Source of the DNA: Leuctra nigra
Lineage: Eukaryota > Arthropoda > Insecta > Plecoptera > Leuctridae
Assembly: GCA_934045905.1 (NCBI GenBank)
Contig: OW203762.1
Location: 6,386,001 to 6,450,000 of the forward strand
Direction: 5' to 3'
DNA length: 64,000 nucleotides
Shown here piece by piece: positions 24,101 to 31,100 of this stretch (position 1 is the stretch's first letter; each line of letters begins with the position of its first letter). The position numbers and the translations under genes are program-made. A model generated the notes under the pieces. That model was not told the origin of the DNA. It saw only the letters and a program-made list of their open reading frames with translations, and made no database searches.

Positions 24101-27100
24101 TGTTGTGGTACTCCATTCACAACATCTTCCAAGTCTAAATAAAATTGATATTTTTCGTCATCCCCACAACCACTCTGGGGGGCATAACCACTAATAATAT
24201 TCATGATGTTCTCATTCGTCAGATTCATCTTAATTCTAATTAGCCGGTCACTCTTCCTCTCCACCTCAATGACGGAATTCTTGAGCTTGTTATTTACTAT
24301 TACCCCGACGCCATTCCTGGTGTAAGTGACCCCATAGTAAAACATCTTGTAGCCTTCCCCAAGTTCTCTACTCCGGTCACCTTTCCACTTCGTTTCTTGC
24401 ACACACAGTATGTCAATGTGGCGTCGCTCCATTAAGTCCACTATTTCTCTACTCTTGCAATTCATTGTTCCGACATTTATCGTGGCGATCCTGACCGTTG
24501 TCTCCCTCAATTCCTTCTTATATTTGTACTTCGACCCTCGGGTTCTGGCCCCAGCAGTCGGGCGAAGCTGCTGGGCATCGCTTCTGGGGACGCCCTTATC
24601 CTTCCATCATTCATTGATATCCTTCTATCCATTTGCGGCCCTTGGGTTCTGGTCCCAGCAGTCGGGCGTAGCTGCTGGGCGTCGCTTACGGGGGACACCC
24701 TAGTCCTGGTGTCATTATTATTTATTGAAGTTATTGAAGTATTTATACAAGTTGACTTGAATACGGGACACTATCAAGTTTACTCTCCACTTGTCCGATC
24801 ATGACTGAATAGCAGAGAGCCAAGTAAGGTCACCTGACAGCTGTCAGCCAAGAGAGCTGCTCCTCACTCAGCGCTTCTCTTTTACTTGACAGTGTGTCCG
24901 TGTTTAAGAAAGAGTTTGAAAAAATTGAAATGTGACAATGTACCAATGATTTAATAGAATGCCGGATGAAAGGACCGTGGGGAGAGTTGGGAGAGAGTGA
25001 AGAGCCTTCCATTGTGGAGAGGGAAGGAGAAATTGAATTAGAGCCATACAAGAAGGAGAATTGGAGGAATGCAGAAATAATATTAGAAAAGTGATGTTAT
25101 TGCTCGGTGTAAAAGGATAGAGTTAATGCTTAGGCTTGAGGAACCTGTCGATAACATACCGCTTGAAGGCTCTGGGCACATGTCCTGCAAAGCCTGGCAG
25201 GACGGGAATGATACCCAGCTCTCTCATTCGAGCTAGAATAGAGTGTTGAAGTGAGAGGGAAGACTCGTGCCAATACGTTGACAGTGGGCCGCCCCAACCA
25301 CGCATGTTGCCCATACGAGACCTGGATAACAGAGTAATTCAGCATTAGACTTCACTAGTATGTAGGCATGTAGCCTACTGCTATGAAAGATACCAAGGGG
25401 GCCAACGGCTAAACGTCCCATCCGAAGGACGGTGTGACATTTACAGCACAAGTCTCCTTAACCCGCGTCATCCAGAGACTGATAACAGGTGGAGGGAGGT
25501 CGTCACACTAACCCCCAAACACCCCAGTCTCTCTGGCCCAACTGCAACTACTAGCAGGTCAGAGTTGAACGGTCAGCCATCCAGCTACTGAGCGCGCTCA
25601 ATGTTGCTTAACCTCGGTGATCGGATGAGAACCGTGGTGTCCAATACACCAGCCCTTGGGAAAAATAATAATCTTATTATTGTAGCTCATCAAAAAAGAA
25701 TAAGTGTGATAAATGTCTGGCAGAAATTTGAAATTTTTCATTTAGGTAATCTCTAGCAAATAAATTGATATGGTGTAGGTAGGTCTAAGTTGTAGTAACC
25801 ATAAAAAAGTGATCAATTTTCTGATTTTCCAGAAAATTATTTCTCGAAAACGAAAATCTACTAACGAACAATAAGCCTTAGCTGTCAACATTTATCTACT
25901 ATCTTTCATCATGTTTACTAATACTTCTGTTGGTATTTGGTTCTCATGTTGTGCTACATTACTTATCAGTGAATGTTATAGATAAGGCTACAGCAATCTT
26001 GCTCTCTGTCTCAAGATGAACTGCAACCCACCCAACTGAAACTGCCAACATACCAACTGAAGAAAGCCGGTCCGGTGAAATGCTGGTCGATATCACTGTA
26101 CGTCAGATTGAGCTTCCGGTAGACACGCTGCCAGATCGCCTCCTGTCCGTTGAACGCCAGAACCAAGTTGAATCCGTTCAAGGCCATCCAATCGATCTCG
26201 CGCTGCCAGCGCTGCCACGTCCACCACACAAAGCTGTAGCTCGTCGTGCACACATTCTGGTAGTACCGGAACCTAGAGGAGAACGATGAAATGATGAGGG
26301 CACGGAACAGGGGGGGGGGGGGGGAACATCTGTGTACGTTGGCTTGTAAACATTTTTAAACCCTCTCTAAAGCTATGTTTACATGACCAAAAAATGCTGA
26401 AAATGTATATTAAAAATCCTTAATATTCAAAGATAGGTACATGTATTACCAAAGATATTTAAAGCCAATAAGATGTTTAATGGTAAAACAACCAGTGAGA
26501 ATTTGAAAAAATTATCACTCCCTCATAATTCATAATCTCGACAATAGATGTCGCTGGTTGACGTCACATGTGACCTCTCTCATAAATCACAATCTCTGCA
26601 ATATCTCAATAAAATGATGCCCTGTATTTATAATCCACAGTAGTCATTGAGTAGTAGTTCCGAAGTCTTAAGTTTTTTGGCTTGGCTAAAAGTCAGACAA
26701 GAACTTAGTTCTTTAGTTCGTAAAGAACTTAAAAAAATGAAAAAATCATAATCATGGCCAAATTTCCACTACTTGGTAGAGCTTTTATTTAATTCCATTA
26801 CAGTTGACTCTGTAATCCTAATTTATTTCAATCTAGAATCAAAATCCTATAAGAAACCTAGAATGTGAAATAGAAAAAAATAGATAATTAAATAAACACT
26901 GAAACTCAAAAGCTCTGGCAAATTGTTTTTCCCACTGGTCCAAGTCTCACCGATCTGCCGAAGTGAAAGTGAAAGCAACAGGTGGCAAGTTGAGTGGGAG
27001 TTTGAGTTGATCGGAATCCCAAGAGACATGGCAGTCGCAGTAATACTTGAGATAGTAGTGGAAGCCCCAAGCCACAGCCACACCGCTCGTTCCAAGGATA

Positions 27101-27610
27101 GTCACCACTTCAGAACTCTCATTCTTTGACAACTGTAAAAGAAAACAACATTCGAAATAATTTTGAAACTATTCTGACATCGACCATCATCCAACCACAA
27201 TACACCAACCACGAAAAGTACCTTACCTACTGGCCCACAACTCATTAAATTGGTTTGCAATAAGTCTCTTCGGAATTTATATAAATAAATACTCTTGAAA
27301 GATACGTACTTGGAAGGTGTTATAATTCACAGGTCCTATAGCAGGGTTGACAGATACAACAAATGAGTGAGCTCGCTCTGGTATGAGCCGGTTAATTAAA
27401 GCCGCTGCCGCTTGCTGCTGGGTCTGTGAGCTAGCACTTGGTCGAAGATGATCGAGAGATTGAAAAACTGAAACATTTCAACGTCAATTGTTATAATGTA
27501 AAGAGATCAAATGTTTGGACTGAATGTTGGATACACATTTCTTTTATCGTACCATTTGCATTTCCAATTGCCAACACCATAAACAGTGGAACACATATTA
27601 AATAGTACAT
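1..27610 (-). CDS. Naglu: Alpha-N-acetylglucosaminidase (NAGLU, GH89), 13 exon positions, 3' end outside window
   Basis: Lysosomal enzyme that removes terminal alpha-linked N-acetylglucosamine from heparan sulfate. Joined exons (27610-27553, 27467-27310, 27132-26951, 26272-26054, 25321-25160, 20332-20267, 20179-20116, 14680-14535, then 13794-13710 or 13663-13579, 11280-11131, 5115-4900, 1810-1724, 119-1) read through in one frame with GT-AG introns and give about 570 residues of a ~740-residue family. Seen: hydrophobic signal peptide (residues 1-19), [10 protein letters not shown] and FTGPAF motifs, DTFNEM with Glu321, and TPEGIHQN with Glu451. The spacing of 130 between the two Glu equals that of human E316/E446, the known catalytic pair. 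Several N-glycosylation sequons fit a lysosomal glycoprotein. The C-terminal ~170 residues lie left of base 1. Introns hold three LINEs and many small elements. The head-to-head neighbour is the zinc-finger gene at 28028. Confidence 0.95.
145..510. repeat. Fold-back (palindromic) element in NAGLU intron 12
   Basis: An inverted repeat with a nearly perfect core: TTTGGCGGGAAAACGCCATC at ~264 pairs with GATGGCGTTTTCCCGCCAAA at ~359-378. Weaker pairing extends outward (TAAATCACAC near 193 against GTGTGATTTA near 451). It lies ~25 bp from the exon 13 acceptor. It is probably a MITE; no target duplication could be assigned. Confidence 0.75.
511..1723. other. NAGLU intron 12 remainder
   Basis: AT-rich intron sequence. 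I see no gene and no element with clear ends. Short open frames at 1088-1285 and 1491-1823 show no coding signature; the second overlaps exon 12 in a wrong frame. Confidence 0.6.
1724..1810 (-). CDS. Naglu: NAGLU exon 12
   Basis: 87 bases, acceptor ATTTTGCAG, donor TTG|GTAAAC. It encodes [20 protein letters not shown] then PSLKLRPL, aligning with human SVYNCSGEACRG..VRRPSLQM. It contains an NFT sequon. Phase 0 at both ends. Confidence 0.9.
2021..2143. repeat. Short palindromic MITE
   Basis: Two ~55-bp arms form a near-perfect hairpin: TTAGGCTGCATTTCACCAAG at one end and CTTGGTGAAATGCAGCCTAA at the other, with CTAAACC/GGTTTAG motifs inside and a ~6-base loop. It lies in NAGLU intron 11. Non-autonomous; family unknown. 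Confidence 0.85.
2144..4344. other. NAGLU intron 11, no gene seen
   Basis: AT-rich sequence without recognisable genes or element ends. An 80-codon open frame at 3834-4076 has a Ser/Asp-rich start and a hydrophobic segment, but no homology that I recognise and no splice context. I treat it as chance. Confidence 0.5.
4353..4767. mobile_element. hAT-like non-autonomous element (MITE)
   Basis: Terminal inverted repeats TAGAGATGGGCCGATTCC and GGAATTGGCCCATCTCTA are flanked by a perfect 8-bp target duplication ATTTTAAC (4345-4352 and 4768-4775). The inside is made of repeated CGATTCC-type motifs. No transposase. An 8-bp duplication with TAG-starting ends fits the hAT superfamily. Confidence 0.92.
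4900..5115 (-). CDS. Naglu: NAGLU exon 11 (second catalytic Glu)
   Basis: 216 bases, acceptor GGTTGCAG, donor AAG|GTAACT. It encodes [20 protein letters not shown], with the nucleophile-position Glu451, then [14 protein letters not shown]. The acceptor and first bases of this exon are the source of the 47-bp array at 9763-10450. A LINE has inserted between the array and the exon, so about 15 upstream acceptor look-alikes precede the real one. An hAT-like MITE sits ~125 bp past the donor. Confidence 0.95.
5142..9762 (-). mobile_element. LINE 1: non-LTR retrotransposon (APE endonuclease + RT), interrupted
   Basis: Read on the minus strand. The endonuclease region is at 9762-9113 ([23 protein letters not shown], GDFNIDF). 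The RT follows at 9069-7776 ([37 protein letters not shown]) and continues at 6455-6001 ([30 protein letters not shown]), then a C-terminal region to 5379 ([16 protein letters not shown]). The 3' end carries an (AAAT)n tail at ~5141-5168. Element H (6456-7774) has split the RT between HNL and SYLENR. Frameshifts are present. The LINE is 5'-truncated and sits inside the 47-bp array beside NAGLU exon 11. Clade looks CR1/L2/Jockey-like, unresolved. Confidence 0.88.
6456..7774 (+). mobile_element. Element H copy 1 (Helitron-like ends, long 5' hairpin)
   Basis: Inserted in the RT of LINE 1. Restoring the LINE reading frame gives the empty site CATAA|TTAAG, so the insert lies between A and T with no duplication. 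The left part (6456-6850) is a palindrome with ~150-bp arms (CACTCCGTGTAAAAATACC; TTGGCGCATCG at the loop). The right part has two ~268-bp degenerate units. The right end is the palindrome GTGGAGCGACCGCTCCAC followed by TAGA. It resembles a non-autonomous Helitron (A|T target, 3' hairpin, CTAG), but the extra A and the large 5' hairpin are atypical. Confidence 0.8.
9763..10450 (-). repeat. 47-bp minisatellite made of NAGLU exon 11 acceptor (15 units)
   Basis: Units start at 9763, 9810, 9857 and so on to 10421, a constant 47 bp. Each holds, on the minus strand, AATGCTGGTTGCAG then GGTGTGTT(C/G)TCCGGGCGC, that is, the 3' splice site of NAGLU exon 11 plus its first 18 bases. The original copy is at 5099-5141, now separated from the array by LINE 1. 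Units differ by single bases (GGAC/GGAG, ATCC/TACC). The last unit is truncated. Confidence 0.95.
10451..11130. other. NAGLU intron 10, array flank
   Basis: Unremarkable AT-rich intron with a (TAG)n microsatellite near 10976-11015. No gene seen. Confidence 0.6.
11131..11280 (-). CDS. Naglu: NAGLU exon 10
   Basis: 150 bases, acceptor TTCCAG, donor GAG|GTAGAA, phase 0 at both ends. It encodes [20 protein letters not shown] and [20 protein letters not shown], nearly identical to human [20 protein letters not shown]. Strong family hallmark. Confidence 0.96.
11520..13277. mobile_element. hAT-like element with nested inverted repeats
   Basis: Ends TAGTGTTGGGAAATTACC and GTAAATTACG-type repeats closing in ATCACTA are flanked by a perfect 8-bp duplication CGCTTAAC (11512-11519, 13278-13285). 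Subterminal DNA is made of TTTAC/GTAAA motifs at both ends. A second structure is nested inside: ends CAGGCGCGTAGGAA (~11737) and TTCCTACGCGCCTG (~13121), with ~230-bp inverted arms at 12180-12410 and 12615-12860. A poly-G run lies at ~11757. No transposase frame. Confidence 0.85.
12180..12860. repeat. Large inverted repeat inside the hAT-like element
   Basis: The arm starting TCGATTGGAGTGCCGAAATT at ~12182 pairs with AATTTCGGCACTCCAATCGA near 12835-12854. Further paired blocks include TTGAAAAAAAA/TTTTTTTTTTAAG and ATATGGCGGAAAACG/CGTTTTCCGC. Spacer ~200 bp, AT-rich. Such arms can give a hairpin transcript. Confidence 0.8.
13579..13663 (-). CDS. Naglu: NAGLU exon 9b (alternative copy B, probably mutually exclusive with 9a)
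   Basis: 85 bases with good splice sites (CTCACAG acceptor, CAG|GTAAGA donor). It encodes [16 protein letters not shown] and [11 protein letters not shown]. Compared with 9a, 22 of 28 residues are identical, and nine further codons differ only silently, so both copies look to have been under protein-level constraint. Including both copies would shift the frame. Which copy is used, and whether both are expressed, cannot be told from DNA. Confidence 0.85.
13710..13794 (-). CDS. Naglu: NAGLU exon 9a (alternative copy A)
   Basis: 85 bases, acceptor TATGCAG, donor CAG|GTAAGA. It encodes [16 protein letters not shown] and [11 protein letters not shown], matching human LLQGWLFQHQPQFW, a stretch that lines the active site in the family. 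It is followed after only 46 bases by an intact paralogous exon (13663-13579). Entering in phase 2 and leaving in phase 0, it can be used with exons 8 and 10 only if 9b is skipped. Confidence 0.93.
13795..14534. other. NAGLU intron 8, nothing recognised
   Basis: AT-rich intron; the open frame at 14151-14372 has no recognisable homology. Confidence 0.6.
14535..14680 (-). CDS. Naglu: NAGLU exon 8 (first catalytic Glu)
   Basis: 146 bases, acceptor GCTTTCAG, donor TG|GTGAGC. It encodes [17 protein letters not shown]; the Glu of DTFNEM (residue 321 in my numbering) aligns with the catalytic acid/base of human NAGLU. It ends in DPQAI plus two bases of Trp, which either version of exon 9 completes. 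Confidence 0.95.
15206..19407 (+). mobile_element. LINE 2: RTE-like non-LTR retrotransposon, 5'-truncated, interrupted by element H
   Basis: Flanked by a 12-bp duplication TAACAACGTAAT (15194-15205 and 19408-19419). A pre-RT region is at ~15330-15837; after element H the main frame 17666-19246 holds RT motifs: [74 protein letters not shown] and the YADD catalytic box, then a C-terminal region ([19 protein letters not shown]). There is no endonuclease because the 5' end is lost. The 3' end has a purine-rich (GGAAGAA) tract and an (ATT)n tail. Joining across element H gives [11 protein letters not shown], a normal RT lead-in. At least one frameshift lies near 15725. Confidence 0.93.
15838..17657 (+). 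mobile_element. Element H copy 2
   Basis: Same family as 6456-7774. The empty site in LINE 2 reads GAAGACA|TAAACCAG, again A|T without duplication. Hairpin arms lie at 15838-15987 and 16076-16230. Four ~268-bp units follow, seen as repeats of 'GAGATATgACGTCacTTCC' then 'TTTCAAAATGGCgGC' at ~16385, 16653, 16922 and 17191. The end is GGAGCGACCGCTCC ACTAGA. It is ~500 bp longer than copy 1, close to two extra units. Confidence 0.85.
19460..19620 (-). mobile_element. Solo 3' fragment of the LINE 2 family
   Basis: On the minus strand it repeats the LINE 2 tail: GAAGAAGA-rich tract, then GGCC..GAGTC..CC, CCAACCC.. and TTGGAACC, ending in (ATT)n. It lies tail-to-tail with LINE 2. Diverged; short. 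Confidence 0.6.
19621..20115. other. NAGLU intron 7, nothing recognised
   Basis: No gene or element ends seen. The open frame at 19708-19911 has no recognisable homology. Confidence 0.55.
20116..20179 (-). CDS. Naglu: NAGLU exon 7
   Basis: 64 bases, acceptor GTTTGCAG, donor GAA|GTGAGT. It encodes [20 protein letters not shown], matching human [20 protein letters not shown]. It restores phase 0 before exon 8. Confidence 0.92.
20267..20332 (-). CDS. Naglu: NAGLU exon 6
   Basis: A 66-base exon (CTACAG acceptor, TG|GTAAGA donor) encoding [20 protein letters not shown], matching the family block VFPxxxxTKMGSWxxF. It contains an NAS sequon. It is separated from exon 5 by LINE 20574-24745. Exact boundaries are supported by matching phase (2 to 2) on both sides. 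Confidence 0.92.
20574..24745 (-). mobile_element. LINE 3: RTE-like non-LTR retrotransposon with APE endonuclease, broken
   Basis: A 17-bp duplication TACAAGTTGACTTGAAT flanks it (20557-20573 and 24746-24762). Minus-strand order: two ~118-bp 5' repeats (CAGCAGTCGGGCG motif, 24540-24715); endonuclease 24510-23575 ([55 protein letters not shown]); RT in pieces at 22614-22057, 22064-21456 ([38 protein letters not shown]) and 21410-20605 ([24 protein letters not shown]). Two frameshifts and a hAT-like insertion (22713-23559) inactivate it. It lies in NAGLU intron 5. Confidence 0.93.
22713..23559. mobile_element. hAT-like non-autonomous element nested in LINE 3
   Basis: TIRs TAGAGCCAGTTTTAAATGG and CCATTTAAAACTGGCTCTA with a perfect 8-bp duplication GCTATTAC (22705-22712, 23560-23567). 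It splits the endonuclease from the RT of LINE 3. It contains a poly-G run near 23152. No transposase frame. Confidence 0.92.
24763..24907. repeat. Short TIR element (family shared with 32555-32698)
   Basis: Ends CGGGACACTATCAAG and CTTGACAGTGTGTCCG, with a shared core (CTGAATAGCAGAGAG, CAGCTGTCAGCCAAGAGAGC). LINE 3 inserted at its left edge, so the LINE target duplication overlaps its TIR. Non-autonomous. Confidence 0.75.
25160..25321 (-). CDS. Naglu: NAGLU exon 5
   Basis: 162 bases, acceptor ATCCAG and donor CG|GTATGT. It encodes [16 protein letters not shown] and [19 protein letters not shown], matching human RMGNLHTWDGPLPPSW and MTPVLPAFAGHVPEAVTR. Reading on past the donor gives no family similarity. 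Confidence 0.95.
25361..25662 (-). mobile_element. 5S rRNA-derived SINE, copy 1
   Basis: The minus strand starts with a diverged 5S rRNA: CACGGTTCTCATCCGATCAC, GAGGTTAAGCAACATTGAGC, GCTGGATGGCTGACC. A non-5S body follows. This is the arrangement of SINE3-type elements, in which the 5S part supplies an internal Pol III promoter. A second copy is at 50811-51200. It lies in NAGLU intron 4, 40 bp upstream of exon 5. Confidence 0.85.
25663..26053. other. NAGLU intron 4 remainder, nothing recognised
   Basis: AT-rich; no gene or repeat ends visible. Confidence 0.55.
26054..26272 (-). CDS. Naglu: NAGLU exon 4 (start of catalytic barrel)
   Basis: 219 bases, CTCTAG acceptor and TG|GTATGT donor. It encodes [41 protein letters not shown] and FTGPAFFSW, all hallmark GH89 blocks, with an NLT sequon. 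This is the most conserved exon in the window. Confidence 0.96.
26273..26950. other. NAGLU intron 3, nothing recognised
   Basis: AT-rich intron with a poly-G run near 26310-26324. No element ends found. Confidence 0.55.
26951..27132 (-). CDS. Naglu: NAGLU exon 3
   Basis: 182 bases between TTTTACAG and CG|GTGAGA. It encodes the stretch with [20 protein letters not shown] and [10 protein letters not shown], matching the family's 'aGlhrYLrdfCgCHvaWsgsQLrLP' block before the catalytic barrel. Confidence 0.93.
27310..27467 (-). CDS. Naglu: NAGLU exon 2 (N-terminal domain)
   Basis: Acceptor TTTCAG and donor CAA|GTACGT flank 158 bases. The product contains [19 protein letters not shown], matching the small N-terminal domain of GH89 (human ALVARLLG..FSVSVE). 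It has a Gln/Ala-rich stretch and ends in phase 0. Confidence 0.88.
27553..27610 (-). CDS. Naglu: NAGLU exon 1 (start codon, signal peptide)
   Basis: ATG at 27610 opens 19 codons of strongly hydrophobic sequence ([16 protein letters not shown]), a plausible secretory signal peptide, then donor G|GTACGA. The phase (one base over) matches the next exon exactly. Start choice is inferred: it is the first ATG that joins in frame and supplies a signal sequence. Confidence 0.8.
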
Positions 27611-28027
27611 TCTGTCAAAACCGAAGGGTTAGACTTATGAGTGTAGCAACAGGTTAATTTATTTTGATTTAAATACAGTATAACGCACTGTACTAATCCT
27701 ACCTACTTAATCTAGGTAGGTGCATAGTATACATAAGTAATTATGTACTCTTCTCTACGTCCTCCTATATAAAATTATTTAAATACAATCGATTTAGATA
27801 ATAAAAATCCTTAACCTCTTCACTTTGATCTTAGCGCCCAAGTCCAAAGAGATCAGTGAAGTGACGAACAAGCCATGCCAGCGCGCACATATGTAGTGGA
27901 ATATCTTTGTGATCCACTTTGGTTTTTGACATTGACAGCTCTCTTCCTTCCAAACAACACAACCAACCAAATCATCTTTTTATTTTGTTATTGTTTACCA
28001 ACGAAATAGGCGTCTTTTATTTACATA
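27611..28027. promoter_or_regulatory. Divergent (head-to-head) promoter region, NAGLU / ZAD zinc-finger gene
   Basis: Only 417 bp separate the two start codons, pointing away from each other, so both 5' UTRs and promoters must overlap here unless upstream non-coding exons exist. No clear TATA box with initiator could be assigned on either strand. The role as a shared promoter is inferred from geometry alone. Confidence 0.55.
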
Positions 28028-28165
28028 ATGGAACCTGAAATTAATTTAAATACTTTGAATGTAAAAAACGTTTGTCGTTTGTGTATCCAAGAGAGTGACA
28101 GTCTTTCCTCAATATTTGATAATGTTGTTTTGCCATCACGGATTATGGAGTGTGTGTCTGTTGAG
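28028..28165 (+). CDS. ZAD zinc-finger gene exon 1
   Basis: ATG at 28028 opens 46 codons with the first ZAD metal pair (VCRLCIQESDSLSSIFDN), then donor GAG|GTTAGG. The next intron is only 108 bp. This start is the only upstream ATG that keeps the ZAD intact at a normal distance from the N-terminus. Confidence 0.9.
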
Positions 28166-31100
28166 GTTAGGATTACCTGCTTACCGCGGTTTTCACTTGA
28201 TCTTCAATAAACGATATTTGTGTGTATTGCTGATCGATCTCTGAATGATACTGTAATAATCCTTTCATTTCAGGTAATAGCAAATGACGAGAAACCATCC
28301 AATGCTTGCAGCCAGTGTATTCAACAGATAAACAGTTGGTTCAGCTTCAAACAATTGTGCAAAAAATCTGATATAATTCTAGAAAAGTGGATCAGCATCC
28401 GCAACAATGGTCAACTGGAGCCGATCGTTGACGTGTGTGTAAAGAACGAGAAGGCGTTTACGTGGGAGGGGCCTTCAGACAGTGATGGTTTGGACGATTT
28501 TCCTGATCCTTTCGATGAAAAGGAGGGTCACAATGATAGGTATTTTGACATTAATACGCCACTTGGCTTTGCTGCCAACTCCGATATATGCCCCTCTACA
28601 TCGAGACCGCCTTCTGGTACGCATTGTAAACCGTGCGGCATCACATTCGAAGATGACGTCTTCCTTTCAAATCACAATCGAATCATGCATCCCGGTCTCG
28701 AAGGGCTTTCATGTGCGTACTGCGGCGAGGTCTCTGCTTCTTCTATTGAGCTCATTCAACATGAACGAACACATCGAGAGAAACCGAAGAGGAAAGTTAT
28801 AACTCGTAGGAAACCTCGGGGCAGGAAACGTCAATGGAGCAAGCGTAAACATGACTCTTCCTCAGATAGTGAAGATTCAAGTTCCGAAGAGGAATCCGAA
28901 GAAGAGTTAAAACCAGACAAGGGAGTTGTGAGCAAGAAAGGCAAACAGGTGTGTAAGAATGTGATGTGTTGATATTTCCACCGTGCAGGGCCGGTTTTAG
29001 GCAGTTTGGTGCCCTGTGCCAAGGTAACAATTGGCGCCCCCCCCCCCCCCCCCCAAACAAACTTCAGAGGCGAAATTTGTCGAATCAAGGGTGCCCACGA
29101 TTACAATGGGGGGCTGGGGGGAGGGCCCCCCAGCACAATGCGGGTCCGGGGCTCATAGCCCCGGGAAAATTTTGGGCTTCCTAGATCGCATTTGACGCCT
29201 TTTTAACATAGTATTACCTATTCATGCTTTGCACGTGACGTCATCTCATTGTTGCGCGGCCATTTTGGGGATACATGTCAGAACGGCTGTCAATCTGTTG
29301 TTCAGTACTTTTTGATATTATTTATGGCTTACCTGTGTAATTGTAAGCTGCAGAAGAAGTTCTTACTTCTTATAGGTATAAAACCACTTATTTACAAACT
29401 ATCTTTGACTATAACTGATAATAATTAGTTTAAATCGAATTGACAGCTATCACCAATATGGCCGAAAATATACTTTTTTACATTGTTGATGTAAAACAAA
29501 AGACGCACGTGCAAAGCATGAATACTGCTCAGGGCCAGTACAAAAAAAAAAAAAAAATTATACTGATTGGATTACAATAGGCAATAATATAATTTACCTA
29601 TACATTTCAATGCAGGATTATAAAACTTTTGTTTACTATTTGACGAATTCAACATTGTAAGCTAAAATGTGCCCATATAGCTTCAAGTTTTTAATTACCA
29701 CATTGGTTATTATAAAATTAAATTAGTGATTAAAACCTTATAATTTGGCGCCCCCTCAGGGGGCGCCCTGTGTGGGGCACAGGTCGCACACCTTTAAATC
29801 CGGCCCTGCCACCGTGGGTAGGTAGGTACCTAGACCATCATTGAGCTAAATTCTTCGAAGCAGTGTAAAACTGTATGAGGTCTTTTCTTATAACCCTTTC
29901 TCTGTGTTTTGTTTGTTTTTCTGCACCTTACAATACCAATACCATACCAGCGAGTGGTCACACAGCTTTTGTACAAAATCCTCTGATTGGTGAAAAGTAA
30001 AAATAAATAATTTTTCCGAACAGTTTAAAATTTTGAATGGTCATTATTTGGGACCAGCATTTTATCATGTTTTTACACATTTGATGCTTGTACAAATGTT
30101 AAAAAAGTAATGTAGGTACCTAGGTGGAACTACTGCCTTCTTGCGTACAATCTGTCTATAGGGAAGTCTCTTAGAATGTAGAATGAAATAAATACGTGGA
30201 TTTTTAAAAATATTCACGTTTCTGATCTCGATTATCAAAAAATTTATTCTGTGGGATAAATACTCTAGTAGCAAAGCTTTAATCGAATCTGAATGAAATG
30301 AGTCACTAATCGCGAGCGCAAGAACGACCCAAGGGACAACTGACGTCAAAAACGTGTATTGAATCTAGGGCTCCCATAATCTAAATGTGAAAAAGCGGGA
30401 CAAAAAATTCCAGATATAAAATCCCGTGCGACAACAATGGGGGGTCTGGGGGGTTGGCCCCCCAGCTTAATGCGGGTCCGGGGCGCATAGCCCCGGGAAA
30501 AATTCGAAATTCATAACATGATTTAGAGCAATTCTACGCACTTTTGACAGGAAATAAATTGTGTTTCTTTTTATTGAACGTGCGTAGTTTTGTTTCCTTG
30601 AATAGGTACACTAATTATTATCATGTACCTATTACCTACCTATTTTAAATGTCTCCAGAGAGGTTACGTTTGTTTTGTATAAAAGATGAGGGATAAACCA
30701 AAGGAAGTCAATGACAATCATGATTTAGATAATATTTATTATTATATTTATTATCGATGCAGAGTGCATTTGAATGAAAATGAGCGGGATTTTTGACTTG
30801 TTAGAAAAACGGGACAAATACAGGGTTTTTAAAATGTTGTGGGGACAATGGGACACTACCTCAAAAGAAGGGACTGTCCCGTCAAAAACGGTACGGATGG
30901 GAGTCCTAATTGAATCACATAAACCCAATGTATAATCATGATGAGACCGGTTGCTGATAACATTGCTGTCTACGTCATAATCGTTCATGTTGTCCAACTC
31001 CGTTTTACCAGCCTGAATGTTAGGCGATATTTCAATGCGAGATTTGACAATGAAAATGACTATTGTGTAGGTATGCCAGAGGCGGTGTTGCCTGTTACTG

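Noticed and set aside
25361..25662. A functional 5S rRNA gene
   Set aside because: The 5S part is diverged and fused to a non-5S body, with a second dispersed copy; this is a SINE.
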